Below are positions 8,223 through 15,925 of a stretch of 27,403 nt of DNA, one piece after another (the first letter of the stretch is position 1; each line of letters opens with the position of its first letter). A program made the translations under genes and the position numbers. The DNA is from JANYJJ01 sp038241115 (GTDB lineage Bacteria > Pseudomonadota > Gammaproteobacteria > Burkholderiales > Burkholderiaceae_C). Below the pieces are notes generated by a model that saw only the letters and a program-made list of their open reading frames with translations, ran no database searches and was not told the DNA's origin. Location: positions 1 to 27,403 of the forward strand of contig JBBRGA010000030.1 in NCBI GenBank assembly GCA_038241115.1, read 5' to 3'.

Positions 8223-9230
8223 AGCAGACAAGCGGCGTGCCATCGCCACCGCTGAAGCCAAACTTGCCGGGTCGCACTTGCCTGTGCCGGCAATGTCAAA
8301 CGCCGTGCCGTGATCTGGGCTGGTGCGAACAAACGGCAATCCCAAAGTCACGTTCACGCCGTGCTCAACGCCAAGGTACTTGACCGGAATCAGACCGTGG
8401 TCGTGCGTCATGGCAATCACGATGTCGAATTCGCCGACATGCTGCGGGGTGTTGCGCGCACGCATAAAAACTGTGTCGGGTGCAAACGGCCCGGTCACGT
8501 TGATGCCTTCGTTGCGGGCGGCTTGAACGGCTGGGGCAATGATGAGACCCTCCTCGTCGCCAAACAAGCCACCTTCACCCGCATGCGGATTCAAACCCGC
8601 CACCGCAATGCGTGGTCGGGCCAGACCCCAGGCGGCTGCGCTGTGGTGAGCAATTCTTATGGTGCTGAGCACAGACTCAAACGTCACTGCGTCGATGGCC
8701 CGTCGCAGCGACATGTGAATCGTCACGAGCACACAGCGCAACTCGTCGTTGGCCAGCATCATGCGCACGGCCGGGAGCGCTTGCCCAGGCAGGGCGGCCA
8801 GCGTTTGGAGCATTTCGGTGTGACCGGGAAAGGGGGTGCCTGCAGCCGAAAGCGCTTCTTTATGAATAGGAGCCGTCACAACGGCCGACACCTCGCCTCG
8901 CATAGCCATCTTCACCGCTTGCTCGATGCAGGCAGTGGCCGCGGCTCCTGCGCGTGCATCAATTTGTCCAACCGGTGCTTGCATCAACGAGGGACTGAGG
9001 CCGTGCGCCTGCAGCACGGGAATGCAATTCGGCGGCACCGCGCTGGCATCGCCAGGCGACTCAATTTGCGCCACCGCCAACATGCCCCCGGTCCAAGCTG
9101 CAGCGCGCCGCATGACGGCCAAGTCACCCAGCACGAAGCAGTTCGACGAGGCTGGAGTGCGAAAAAATTTGGCGATGATCTCGGGCCCGATTCCGCAAAC
9201 ATCGCCTTGCGTCAAAACAATGGGCTTCAT
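8202..9230 (-). CDS. pdxA: 4-hydroxythreonine-4-phosphate dehydrogenase PdxA
   Basis: PdxA oxidises 4-phosphohydroxy-L-threonine in the DXP-dependent pathway to pyridoxal phosphate. The 342-residue protein has family landmarks: an N-terminal Gly-rich motif GIGPEI, the AVVTAPIHKEAL segment, PGHTEML and VTIHMSLRRA with metal-site histidines, the GLNPHAGEGG motif, GPFAPDTVF, MTHDHG, and the C-terminal LPFVRTSPDHGTAFDIAGTG. Length is normal. The N-terminal motif reads GDVCGIGPE where the family has GDPAGIGPE. It overlaps the upstream Nif3-family gene by 4 bases (ATGA), so the two are translated together. A PdxA-like catabolic paralogue (PdxA2 type) cannot be excluded. Confidence 0.9.
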   Translation of the reverse strand: MKPIVLTQGDVCGIGPEIIAKFFRTPASSNCFVLGDLAVMRRAAAWTGGMLAVAQIESPGDASAVPPNCIPVLQAHGLSPSLMQAPVGQIDARAGAAATACIEQAVKMAMRGEVSAVVTAPIHKEALSAAGTPFPGHTEMLQTLAALPGQALPAVRMMLANDELRCVLVTIHMSLRRAIDAVTFESVLSTIRIAHHSAAAWGLARPRIAVAGLNPHAGEGGLFGDEEGLIIAPAVQAARNEGINVTGPFAPDTVFMRARNTPQHVGEFDIVIAMTHDHGLIPVKYLGVEHGVNVTLGLPFVRTSPDHGTAFDIAGTGKCDPASLASAVAMARRLSAANSAGL

Positions 9231-9976
9231 GCAGGGTTGGGAATTTCAATGAATTGATGGATCAGGCCAAACTTTTCAGCCACGTGTTGCCCCAACGCAA
9301 GCGCACCTAATCGTTCGCTGGCGTGGTGTCCGCAAGCGATAAAAGCAACACCCGTTTCAGCGGCCAAGTGTGCCTGCGGTTCGGATATCTCACCGGTGAT
9401 GAATACATCAGCGCCGCACGCCACAGCACCTTCAAAGTAGCCCTGTGCTGCGCCAGTGCACCAAGCCACACGGCGCAACATGCGGCCGTCGCCGACCACC
9501 AAGGTAGGCGCGCGCCGCAGCAGTGTTTGCAAACTTGCGCTCAAGTCTTGCAAGCGCAAATCTTCAGGCAGCGAGCCGATGCAGCCCAAATTTTGATTGC
9601 CGAAATTTGCGTCGAGGCAGATGCCGAGCTGACTTCCAAACTGCGCGTTGTTGCCATAAAGCGGATGAGCATCCAACGGCAAATGAAAAGCAAAAAGATT
9701 GATCTCGTGTTTTAGCAAACGCTCAACGCGCTTCTTCAACCAGCCCGTCAACCGCCCGTCGTGCCCTTTCCAAAACAAGCCGTGATGCACCAGCACGGTA
9801 TCGGCTTGGGCGTTGATGGCGGCCTCGATCAAGGCCAAGCCGGCGGTCACGCCGCTGACGACCTTGCGAACCTCGACCCTGCCCTCAACTTGCAAACCAT
9901 TCGGCCCATAATCATTGAAGCGAGCCGGCTCCAGGAGCGCAGTCAGGTAAGCATTCATCTCATCGCGGGCAACCAT
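9227..9976 (-). CDS. Nif3-like dinuclear metal center protein
   Basis: This 249-residue protein belongs to the Nif3/YbgI (DUF34) family of hexameric dinuclear-metal proteins, whose physiological role is not settled. Metal-binding residues are visible: H64-H65 in VLVHHGLFWKGHD, D102 in FHLPLDAH, and the C-terminal GHHASERLG (about 216-224). NDYGPNGLQVEG at the N terminus is the family signature. The ATG at 9976 has GAAAG upstream; a second ATG at 9958 is possible but would lose residues that align with the family. Its stop overlaps pdxA by 4 bases. It is divergent from the DegS-like protease with 12 bases between start codons. Confidence 0.92.
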   Translation of the reverse strand: MVARDEMNAYLTALLEPARFNDYGPNGLQVEGRVEVRKVVSGVTAGLALIEAAINAQADTVLVHHGLFWKGHDGRLTGWLKKRVERLLKHEINLFAFHLPLDAHPLYGNNAQFGSQLGICLDANFGNQNLGCIGSLPEDLRLQDLSASLQTLLRRAPTLVVGDGRMLRRVAWCTGAAQGYFEGAVACGADVFITGEISEPQAHLAAETGVAFIACGHHASERLGALALGQHVAEKFGLIHQFIEIPNPA

Positions 9977-9988
9977 AAGTTCACTTTC

Positions 9989-11164
9989 ATGCGCAAAACT
10001 TGGCTCATTTTCTCTCAGACAGTTACTGTGGCAGTGGCTGTTCTGTTCGTCGTTACCACCTTGAAGCCTGATTGGATACAGCGACAGGCTCCGGCAACTG
10101 CTGCAAGTGTGGTGTCAATCAATTCCGTGCAATCGCCTTCAAGCCTGCCGTCAACAATCACCGCCGCACCCCACAGCTACAGCAGCGCAGCCAAACGCGC
10201 ATCGCCAGCGGTGGTCAGCATCACCGCCAGCAAAATGTCCGCGCGCAATCCGCACGCGAACGACCCTAACTTCCGCCGTTTCTTCGGGCAGCCCGACCGC
10301 GATGAACCGAATCAAGTGGGCTTGGGCTCCGGCGTGATTGTCTCGCCCGAAGGTTTTTTAATCACCAACAATCACGTCATCGAGGGAGCTGACGATATTG
10401 AAGTGATGCTCACCGATGGCCGCAAAGCCAAAGCTCGCCTGGTCGGCACCGATCCGGAAAGCGACGTTGCGGTGTTGAAAATTGAGTTGGACAGGCTGCC
10501 CAGCATTACCTTTGGCAGCACTGACAACTTGCAAGTAGGGGACGTTGTGCTGGCCATCGGAAACCCCTTTGGCGTAGGGCAAACCGTGACCTCGGGCATC
10601 GTCAGCGCACTCGGTCGCAACCAGCTCGGCATCAATACGTTTGAGAATTTCATCCAAACCGATGCAGCCATCAACCCAGGCAATTCAGGCGGCGCCTTGG
10701 TCGATGCCAGTGGCAATTTGCTGGGCATCAATACCGCCATCTATTCGCGCAGCGGCGGCAGCATGGGCATTGGCTTTGCTATCCCCGTGACCACGGCAAG
10801 GCAGGTGATGGAAAGTCTTATCAAGGACGGCATGGTCACGCGAGGATGGATCGGTGTAGAGCCGCGCGACTTGACACCCGAGATCGCCGCAACCTTCAAT
10901 TTGCCCGTCAGGGAGGGCGTGCTGATCACAGGAGTGCTGCAAAACGGCCCGGCCAGCGCGGGCGGTTTGCGACCAGGAGATGTGGTGGTGAAAATTGCGG
11001 ACATCTCAGTAACCAATACATCGCAACTGCTGAACGCGGTCGCATCTTTGAAACCCAAAGCACCCGCCATCATCAGCGTGCAGCGAGGCGACAAAGCCTT
11101 GGCATTGACTGTGACTGTGGCGCAGCGACCTAAATCACAAGTAGCGGCCGCTCAGCGAGAGTAG
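9989..11164 (+). CDS. DegS/HtrA-like membrane-anchored serine protease
   Basis: A 391-residue HtrA-family periplasmic protease. Residues 8-24 form a membrane anchor or uncleaved signal (VTVAVAVLFVV), followed by a linker. The chymotrypsin-like domain has the triad H129 (ITNNHVIEG), D159 (DPESDVAVLKIE) and S233 (INPGNSGGAL). One PDZ domain follows (about 283-375, GWIGVEPRDL to VQRGDKALALTV). One PDZ plus an anchor is the DegS architecture rather than two-PDZ DegP/DegQ; DegS cleaves anti-sigma factor RseA in E. coli, but no rse genes are here, so that role is inference. The ATG at 9989 was chosen over a longer frame that would run through the divergent Nif3 gene. Confidence 0.92.
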   Translation: MRKTWLIFSQTVTVAVAVLFVVTTLKPDWIQRQAPATAASVVSINSVQSPSSLPSTITAAPHSYSSAAKRASPAVVSITASKMSARNPHANDPNFRRFFGQPDRDEPNQVGLGSGVIVSPEGFLITNNHVIEGADDIEVMLTDGRKAKARLVGTDPESDVAVLKIELDRLPSITFGSTDNLQVGDVVLAIGNPFGVGQTVTSGIVSALGRNQLGINTFENFIQTDAAINPGNSGGALVDASGNLLGINTAIYSRSGGSMGIGFAIPVTTARQVMESLIKDGMVTRGWIGVEPRDLTPEIAATFNLPVREGVLITGVLQNGPASAGGLRPGDVVVKIADISVTNTSQLLNAVASLKPKAPAIISVQRGDKALALTVTVAQRPKSQVAAAQRE

Positions 11165-11186
11165 CTGCGCCCCGAAGTGCAGGCAT

Positions 11187-12023
11187 TTAGCTGCTGGTTG
11201 TGCCCTTTTGCTCTTTATCTTGAGCCTCGTCCTGCAACATTTCATCAGGCGCCTGCGTGTGTTTGATGAATATCTGTGCCGCCCAAATCCCGACTTCGTA
11301 GAGGATGCACATGGGAATGGCCAGTGCCAATTGCGAAACGATGTCTGGAGGAGTGATGACCGCAGCTATGACAAACGCAATCACAACAAAGTAGCTGCGA
11401 AATGCGCGCAACTGCACGATGCTCACCATGCCCATGCGGGCCAGCACCACCACCACCACGGGCACTTCAAAGGCCGCGCCGAAGGCAATGAACATAGTCA
11501 GCACAAAGCCGAGATAGGCCTCGATGTCAGGCGCAGCGGTGATGCTTTTGGGCGCAAAACTTTGAATGAATTTGAAGACCTGGCCGAACACAAAGAAATA
11601 GCAAAAGGCCACGCCCATCAAAAACAACAACGTGCTAGAAAGGACCAAGGGCAGCACCAATTTCTTCTCGTGCGTGTACAAGCCCGGCGCCACGAACGCC
11701 CACACCTGATAGAGCACGACGGGCAGTGCCAACAGAAACGCCGCCATCAAGGTGATCTTCAGCGGCACCACGAAAGGCGAAATCACATTCGTGGCAATCA
11801 GCGTGGCGCCAGGGGGCAATTGCGCCACCAACGGGGCGGCCAAGATGTCGTACATCTGTCCAGGGCCGGGCCAAAGACAAAGCGCGGCGAAGCAGATACC
11901 AATGGCCAACACCGCGCGAATCAAACGATCTCGCAGTTCGACCAGATGTGTAACGAAGGGCTGCTCGGTGCCCGCGAGTTCGTCGGCTTTAGAGCCGTCG
12001 GGACCTGAAGAATCAGCACTCAT
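11187..12023 (-). CDS. tatC: Twin-arginine translocase subunit TatC
   Basis: TatC is the receptor for twin-arginine signal peptides in the Tat export system. The 278-residue protein carries the signature FVTHLVELRDRL near the N terminus (residues 23-34) and six hydrophobic segments, with FVAPGLYTHEKK in the first cytoplasmic loop and VITPPDIVSQ before the last helices. The hydrophilic tail is rich in Asp, Glu and Gln. It overlaps tatB by 4 bases (ATGA) and ends the nine-gene operon, 22 bases from the convergent DegS-like gene. Confidence 0.97.
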   Translation of the reverse strand: MSADSSGPDGSKADELAGTEQPFVTHLVELRDRLIRAVLAIGICFAALCLWPGPGQMYDILAAPLVAQLPPGATLIATNVISPFVVPLKITLMAAFLLALPVVLYQVWAFVAPGLYTHEKKLVLPLVLSSTLLFLMGVAFCYFFVFGQVFKFIQSFAPKSITAAPDIEAYLGFVLTMFIAFGAAFEVPVVVVVLARMGMVSIVQLRAFRSYFVVIAFVIAAVITPPDIVSQLALAIPMCILYEVGIWAAQIFIKHTQAPDEMLQDEAQDKEQKGTTSS

Positions 12024-12532
12024 TCAGCGCTCTTGTGTTGTCCTTGACGCGGCCGAAACCGCGCCACGCGAGCCGCGCCGGACTGCGCCCTGCCCCGTAT
12101 ACCGTTGCGCTGCTTGTACCACTGCGGCATGGCCGCTTGCTTCAATCGCCACCGTTTGTTGGGGTGTTTGTATTCAGGTGGCGGACGAAAATCGTCATGC
12201 TGACCACTGTGGTCGGGGAAAGCTGTGTCGGTGGAATCTGTGCCGGCCCAACTGTTGCCCAGATTGTTCAAGTCGGAGGTGGTTTGGTGAATTTCATTCG
12301 AGACGCTTTGCTCGACTCCGCGAGCCGCGTCTTCGAAGGTGCTCTTCATTTTTTTGAGCTCATCCAACTCAATAGAGCGGTTTACTTCAGCTTTGACATC
12401 TGACACATAGCGCTGGGCTTTACCGATGAAGTGGCCCACCGTTCGGGCCACGCGCGGGAGTTTTTCAGGCCCGATGACGATCAAGGCGACCGCACCTATA
12501 AGCGCAATTTTGTCGAATCCAAAGTCAATCAT
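12020..12532 (-). CDS. tatB: Twin-arginine translocase subunit TatB
   Basis: TatB forms the substrate-receptor complex with TatC. The 170-residue protein has one N-terminal membrane helix (MIDFGFDKIALIGAVALIVI) followed by the hinge GPEKLPRVARTVG, an amphipathic helix (about 30-80), and a Pro/Gln/Arg-rich tail. The ATG at 12532 was preferred to a codon at 12559 because it gives the exact family N terminus; the ribosome site is weak. tatA ends 37 bases upstream and tatC overlaps downstream by 4 bases. Confidence 0.96.
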   Translation of the reverse strand: MIDFGFDKIALIGAVALIVIGPEKLPRVARTVGHFIGKAQRYVSDVKAEVNRSIELDELKKMKSTFEDAARGVEQSVSNEIHQTTSDLNNLGNSWAGTDSTDTAFPDHSGQHDDFRPPPEYKHPNKRWRLKQAAMPQWYKQRNGIRGRAQSGAARVARFRPRQGQHKSAE

Positions 12533-12569
12533 TTTGGGCTGACCGAGCTCACCGCCCACTCAGCTGACA

Positions 12570-12830
12570 TCACAACTTGGTCTTGGCTTCCACGTCGACG
12601 GTATTCGCGTCAGTGGCGTGTTTGGCCGTAACTTGCGCGTTTGCCGCAGTCGAGGCTGAGCCTGAACCCGCAGCGCTGTCCGCGCTGGTAACGCCATCTT
12701 TGACGCCGTCCTTGAAGCCTTTCACCGCGCCGCCCAAGTCGGCGCCAATGTTTTTGAGCTTTTTAGTGCCAAACACCAGCACCACGATCAACAGCACGAT
12801 GAGCCAATGCCAAACGCTGAATGAACCCAT
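12570..12830 (-). CDS. tatA: Twin-arginine translocase subunit TatA
   Basis: TatA oligomers form the Tat translocation pore. The 86-residue product has the expected short periplasmic start (MGSFSVWHW), a membrane helix (LIVLLIVVLVF), the FGTKKL hinge and an amphipathic helix (NIGADLGGAVKGFKDGVKDG), then an Ala/Ser/Thr-rich tail. A good ribosome site (GGAGATA) precedes the ATG. It follows hinT by 51 bases on the same strand. Confidence 0.97.
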   Translation of the reverse strand: MGSFSVWHWLIVLLIVVLVFGTKKLKNIGADLGGAVKGFKDGVKDGVTSADSAAGSGSASTAANAQVTAKHATDANTVDVEAKTKL

Positions 12831-12881
12831 TACTTATCTCCAAAAAACCGTTAGCTGATTCTAGGTGAGGCGTGTGACAAG

Positions 12882-13253
12882 TCAGCCCTTTAACCATGGC
12901 CGTGGCCCACCCATGATGTGCATGTGCAGGTGATAAACCTCCTGCGCACCGTCAGCACCCGTGTTGATCACAGTGCGAAAGCCGTTCATCGCCCCTTGGG
13001 CCAGCGCCAATTGAGGTGCCAGCACCATCATCTTGCCGAGCACGCGCTCGTGCTCAGAGGTGACTTCACTCAAGCTGGCCAAATGCAACTTGGGCACCAT
13101 CAAGAAATGAACCGGCGCGGCAGGATTGATGTCGTGGAACGCGAACACATCATCATCTTCATAAACTTTGCGGCTCGGGATTTGACCCGCAATGATTTTG
13201 CAAAAAATGCAGTCCGCTGGCGCGCTTTCCTTCGCGCCTTGTCGATTTGTCAT
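12882..13253 (-). CDS. hinT: Histidine triad (HIT) nucleotide-binding hydrolase HinT
   Basis: HinT enzymes hydrolyse purine nucleoside phosphoramidates and acyl-adenylates. The 123-residue protein has CIFCKIIAGQIPS near the N terminus, FHDINPAAPVHFLMVPK in the middle and the catalytic histidine triad HLHMHIMGG near the C terminus (about 110-118). The ATG at 13253 gives normal family length; an upstream frame was discarded as it runs through the preceding membrane-protein gene, which it overlaps by 4 bases (ATGA). Confidence 0.95.
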   Translation of the reverse strand: MTNRQGAKESAPADCIFCKIIAGQIPSRKVYEDDDVFAFHDINPAAPVHFLMVPKLHLASLSEVTSEHERVLGKMMVLAPQLALAQGAMNGFRTVINTGADGAQEVYHLHMHIMGGPRPWLKG

Positions 13254-13639
13254 AGCGGCATGGCCCTGTTGCCATTCAAATTGACCCAACCCCGCACCAC
13301 TCGGTACAGGAACCAAATCGAGATCAAGCCCCAGGCAATCCAACCTGGCGCCAAGAACAAAAGCCAAAGCGGCATGGTGACCAAATACAGGCCGCCAGCC
13401 CACAAAACCGTGCGTATGCGCCAGCGAAAGTGCGACTCCTGCCATGTGCCCACAGCAGCGTCTTTCTTGATCACGTCGATGATGAAGGCCACGATGAGCA
13501 ACGCCACACTGGCCTGAACGCCGGGCAAAACTGCACCCACTGCGACGATGGTGTGCAACAAGTAGCTGATGTTGCCGACGGTTTTGAGTGAGCGCTGTTG
13601 CTCACTGAGGCTTTGGTTGGCGTCGATGATGTCGTTCAT
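13250..13639 (-). CDS. Small membrane protein, DUF4870-like
   Basis: A 129-residue integral membrane protein of unknown function. It has a charged N terminus (DANQSLSEQQRSLKT) and about three hydrophobic segments (about 22-38, 40-57 with a possible break, and 78-115). The VGNISYLLH and VAFIIDVIKKDAAVGTWQESHFRWRIRT pattern recalls DUF4870-type proteins; I am not certain of the family assignment. It overlaps hisE at its start and hinT at its stop, each by 4 bases, and I recall a protein of this type in the same place between hisE and hinT in Comamonadaceae genomes. Confidence 0.8.
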   Translation of the reverse strand: MNDIIDANQSLSEQQRSLKTVGNISYLLHTIVAVGAVLPGVQASVALLIVAFIIDVIKKDAAVGTWQESHFRWRIRTVLWAGGLYLVTMPLWLLFLAPGWIAWGLISIWFLYRVVRGWVNLNGNRAMPL

Positions 13640-13983
13640 ATGCCGTTTTCCTCTCGCGATTTCATTTTGCGGGCCGCAAACTCTTCCAAGCCGGACAAGC
13701 CTTCGCGGCGTTCCAACTCGGCCAACACGTCGGAGGGCTTCAGCTCAAATGCGCTCAAAGCCAGCATGGTGTGAAACCACAAATCGGCGACTTCGCCGAC
13801 AATTTTTTGCCGGTCTCCGTCTTTCGCCGCCATCACCACTTCAGTGGCTTCTTCGCCTATTTTTTTCAAGATCGCATCGTTTCCCTTGTGAAACAAACGC
13901 GCGACGTAACTGGTGTCGGGATTGCCGTTTTTGCGCGACTCGATCACTGCTGCCAGTCGTTCCAGGGTTTCAAAGCTGTTCAT
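13636..13983 (-). CDS. hisE: Phosphoribosyl-ATP pyrophosphatase HisE
   Basis: HisE removes pyrophosphate from phosphoribosyl-ATP, the second step of histidine synthesis. The 115-residue product has the conserved DTSYVARLFHKGNDAILKKI segment, and the metal-binding helices with GEEATEVVMAAK and VGEVADLWFH. The ATG at 13983 fits family length; an extension upstream would overlap hisI. It starts 8 bases after hisI and overlaps the next gene by 4 bases. Confidence 0.95.
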   Translation of the reverse strand: MNSFETLERLAAVIESRKNGNPDTSYVARLFHKGNDAILKKIGEEATEVVMAAKDGDRQKIVGEVADLWFHTMLALSAFELKPSDVLAELERREGLSGLEEFAARKMKSREENGI

Positions 13984-13991
13984 CAAGCACC

Positions 13992-14408
13992 CTATTTGTA
14001 GATGCTTAGCGGGTCTTTCAAGACCGGCTCGGTGGTTTGCCATGCACCGTTCACGTAACGCTGAAAGAAACAACTGTGACGGCCGGTGTGACAAGCGATT
14101 CCGGGCTCGTCAGCAGCATGTCCGTTTTGCGTGACTTGCAGCAGCAGCACGTCGCTGTCGCAGTCCATGCGCAAGGCATGAACCGTCTGTGTGTGACCGG
14201 ATTCCTCGCCCTTGTGCCACAACCGGTTGCGCGAGCGGCTCCAGTAGACGGCCTCTCCTCGAAGTGCGGTTTGTTGCAGGGCCTCACGGTTCATGAAGGC
14301 AAACATCAACACGTCGTTGCTGCCAACTTCTTGAGCGATCACGGGGACCAAGCCCTGCGCATCCCATTTCACATCTTCAAGCCAGTTCATGGTTTTGAGT
14401 GTAGTCAT
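13992..14408 (-). CDS. hisI: Phosphoribosyl-AMP cyclohydrolase HisI
   Basis: HisI opens the purine ring of phosphoribosyl-AMP, the third step of histidine synthesis. The 138-residue product shows WLEDVKWDAQGLVPVIAQE, the GEAVYWSRSRNRLWHKGEESGHTQ block, and the zinc and magnesium motifs CDSDVLLLQV and GIACHTGRHSCFF. The start at 14408 shares one base with the Nudix gene stop (TGATG), suggesting coupled translation. A second ATG at 14390 would give the more usual MNWLEDVKW start and remains possible. The usual upstream neighbours hisF and hisA are not present. Confidence 0.95.
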   Translation of the reverse strand: MTTLKTMNWLEDVKWDAQGLVPVIAQEVGSNDVLMFAFMNREALQQTALRGEAVYWSRSRNRLWHKGEESGHTQTVHALRMDCDSDVLLLQVTQNGHAADEPGIACHTGRHSCFFQRYVNGAWQTTEPVLKDPLSIYK

Positions 14409-14890
14409 CAGTCAGCTTGCACCAACGGTTGGGCAGGCACGCTTGTCGCAACGCAGGTTGCGCCAATGAATTGGCGTTCTTGCGCAAACCACGCCAGCAC
14501 GGGCAAGGTGCCGGGCAGAACTGGCGCAACCTCGACAGGCAACGTTTGCCAAGCCATCGATTGCTGCTCGCGCATCTCAAACTCTCCCTGCCACTCCAAC
14601 ACTTTGCAAAAGTGCAGTCGCACCCGTGCGTGCGGGTAGTCCATCAATTCAATCTTCCACGCTTGGACTTCGCCAATTTGGATGCCCAACTCTTCAAACA
14701 GTTCGCGCTTGAGAGCTTGCGCCACGGTTTCGCCGACCTCTAATTTGCCGCCCGGGAACTCCCAATAACCCGCAAACACTTTGCCCTCGGGGCGCGAGGT
14801 CAACAAGAAGCTGCCATCCGCCGCGATCAAGACACCTACAGCCACATCGATCGGCGTGCGCTCGGTATCGGTGACAGCAACCGGGCTCAT
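14408..14890 (-). CDS. Nudix hydrolase (MutT-like)
   Basis: A 160-residue Nudix-fold pyrophosphohydrolase. The Nudix box is complete, from GGKLEVGET through REL-FEELGI (about residues 49-71), preceded by AVGVLIAADGSFLLTSRPEGK and GYWEFPGG. That pattern, with the Phe-Pro-Gly-Gly lead-in, is typical of MutT-type 8-oxo-dGTP diphosphatases, though substrate cannot be fixed from sequence. The start at 14890 overlaps the DUF815 gene by 4 bases (ATGA), and its stop overlaps hisI by one base, so it sits inside a tightly coupled operon. Confidence 0.9.
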   Translation of the reverse strand: MSPVAVTDTERTPIDVAVGVLIAADGSFLLTSRPEGKVFAGYWEFPGGKLEVGETVAQALKRELFEELGIQIGEVQAWKIELMDYPHARVRLHFCKVLEWQGEFEMREQQSMAWQTLPVEVAPVLPGTLPVLAWFAQERQFIGATCVATSVPAQPLVQAD

Positions 14891-15771
14891 GCGTGATGCC
14901 GCCCCGAGTAGTCTTTGGCGAATTGAAATGCCACACGTCCTGAACGCGAGCCCCGCTCGAGGGCCCAAACAAGCGACTCTTGCCGCGCCAAGGCGATGGC
15001 GTCTTCACTCACACCAAAGCCTCGCAGCCACTGCGCCGCAATCGCCAAATATTCCTCTTGGCTGAACGGGTAGAAGCTGACCCACAGACCAAAGCGCTCG
15101 CTGAGCGAGATTTTTTCTTCCACCACCTCACCCGGGTGAACTTCACCGTTTTCCTGGTGCACGTAAGTGAGGTTGTCGGCCATGTATTCCGGAAGCAAAT
15201 GACGCCTGTTGCTGGTGGCGTAAATCAGCAAATTGGCGGATGCCTCAGAAATAGACCCGTCCAAGATGGACTTGAGCGCTTTGTAGCCTGGCTCACCTTC
15301 ATCGAAGCTGAGGTCGTCGCAAAAAACGATGAAGCGTTCTGGCCGATCGGCAACCAGATCAACAATGTCAGGCAAGTCAACCAAGTCGGTTTTTTCCACC
15401 TCAATCAAGCGCAGTCCCCGCGCTGAAAACTCATTCAGACAAGCCTTGATGAGCGAGCTTTTGCCGGTGCCGCGCGCGCCAGTGAGCAACACGTTGTTGG
15501 CTTGCTGGCCGGCCACAAATTGCTCGGTGTTGCGCAGAAGGCGCTCCTTTTGCGGCTGCACTTCGACCAAATCGTCCAAGCGGATGGAAGCCACGTGACG
15601 CACCGGCTCGATCAGGCCAGAGCCGCCGCGTTTGCGGTAGCGAAAGGCGGTCGACGCTGACCAGTCAGGTGCTGTCAGTGGGTGAGGAAGAACAGCCTCC
15701 AAACGACCCAGCAGCGCTTCGGCGCGTGAGATTAAATGCAGAAACGGGTCGACAGTTGTAGGAGCTTGCAT
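14887..15771 (-). CDS. DUF815 family AAA-type ATPase
   Basis: A 294-residue P-loop ATPase of the DUF815 group, function unknown. The Walker A motif GARGTGKSS is at about residues 98-106. Walker B is FIVFCDDLSFDEGE (about 147-160), followed by sensor-like LLIYATSNRRHLLPEYM (about 182-198), typical of AAA proteins. An N-terminal region (1-90) contains HLISRAEALLGRLE and the conserved SIRLDDLVEVQPQKERLLRN. No membrane segment is seen. The ATG at 15771 gives normal length but has no clear ribosome site. It is the first gene of the Nudix-his-hinT-tat operon; the 154-base gap to glpD holds no obvious promoter or gene. Confidence 0.88.
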   Translation of the reverse strand: MQAPTTVDPFLHLISRAEALLGRLEAVLPHPLTAPDWSASTAFRYRKRGGSGLIEPVRHVASIRLDDLVEVQPQKERLLRNTEQFVAGQQANNVLLTGARGTGKSSLIKACLNEFSARGLRLIEVEKTDLVDLPDIVDLVADRPERFIVFCDDLSFDEGEPGYKALKSILDGSISEASANLLIYATSNRRHLLPEYMADNLTYVHQENGEVHPGEVVEEKISLSERFGLWVSFYPFSQEEYLAIAAQWLRGFGVSEDAIALARQESLVWALERGSRSGRVAFQFAKDYSGRHHA

Positions 15772-15925
15772 GCGAGTTTGGGTAAAAACGGACTTGGGTG
15801 AATGCGGGGGAAATGGCTGGCGCAGTTTAGCGGCGCGCACGGCAAAACCCACGTCTCTGACGCTCTCACAGCCCGTTGCAGGCCACGCATCGATTCGGCG
15901 CAGCCTGAGCAATGGAAACGCTGCT

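Noticed and set aside
8310..9257. Plus-strand open frame opposite pdxA
   Set aside because: Antisense to a confident pdxA; the His/Arg-rich translation has no motif.
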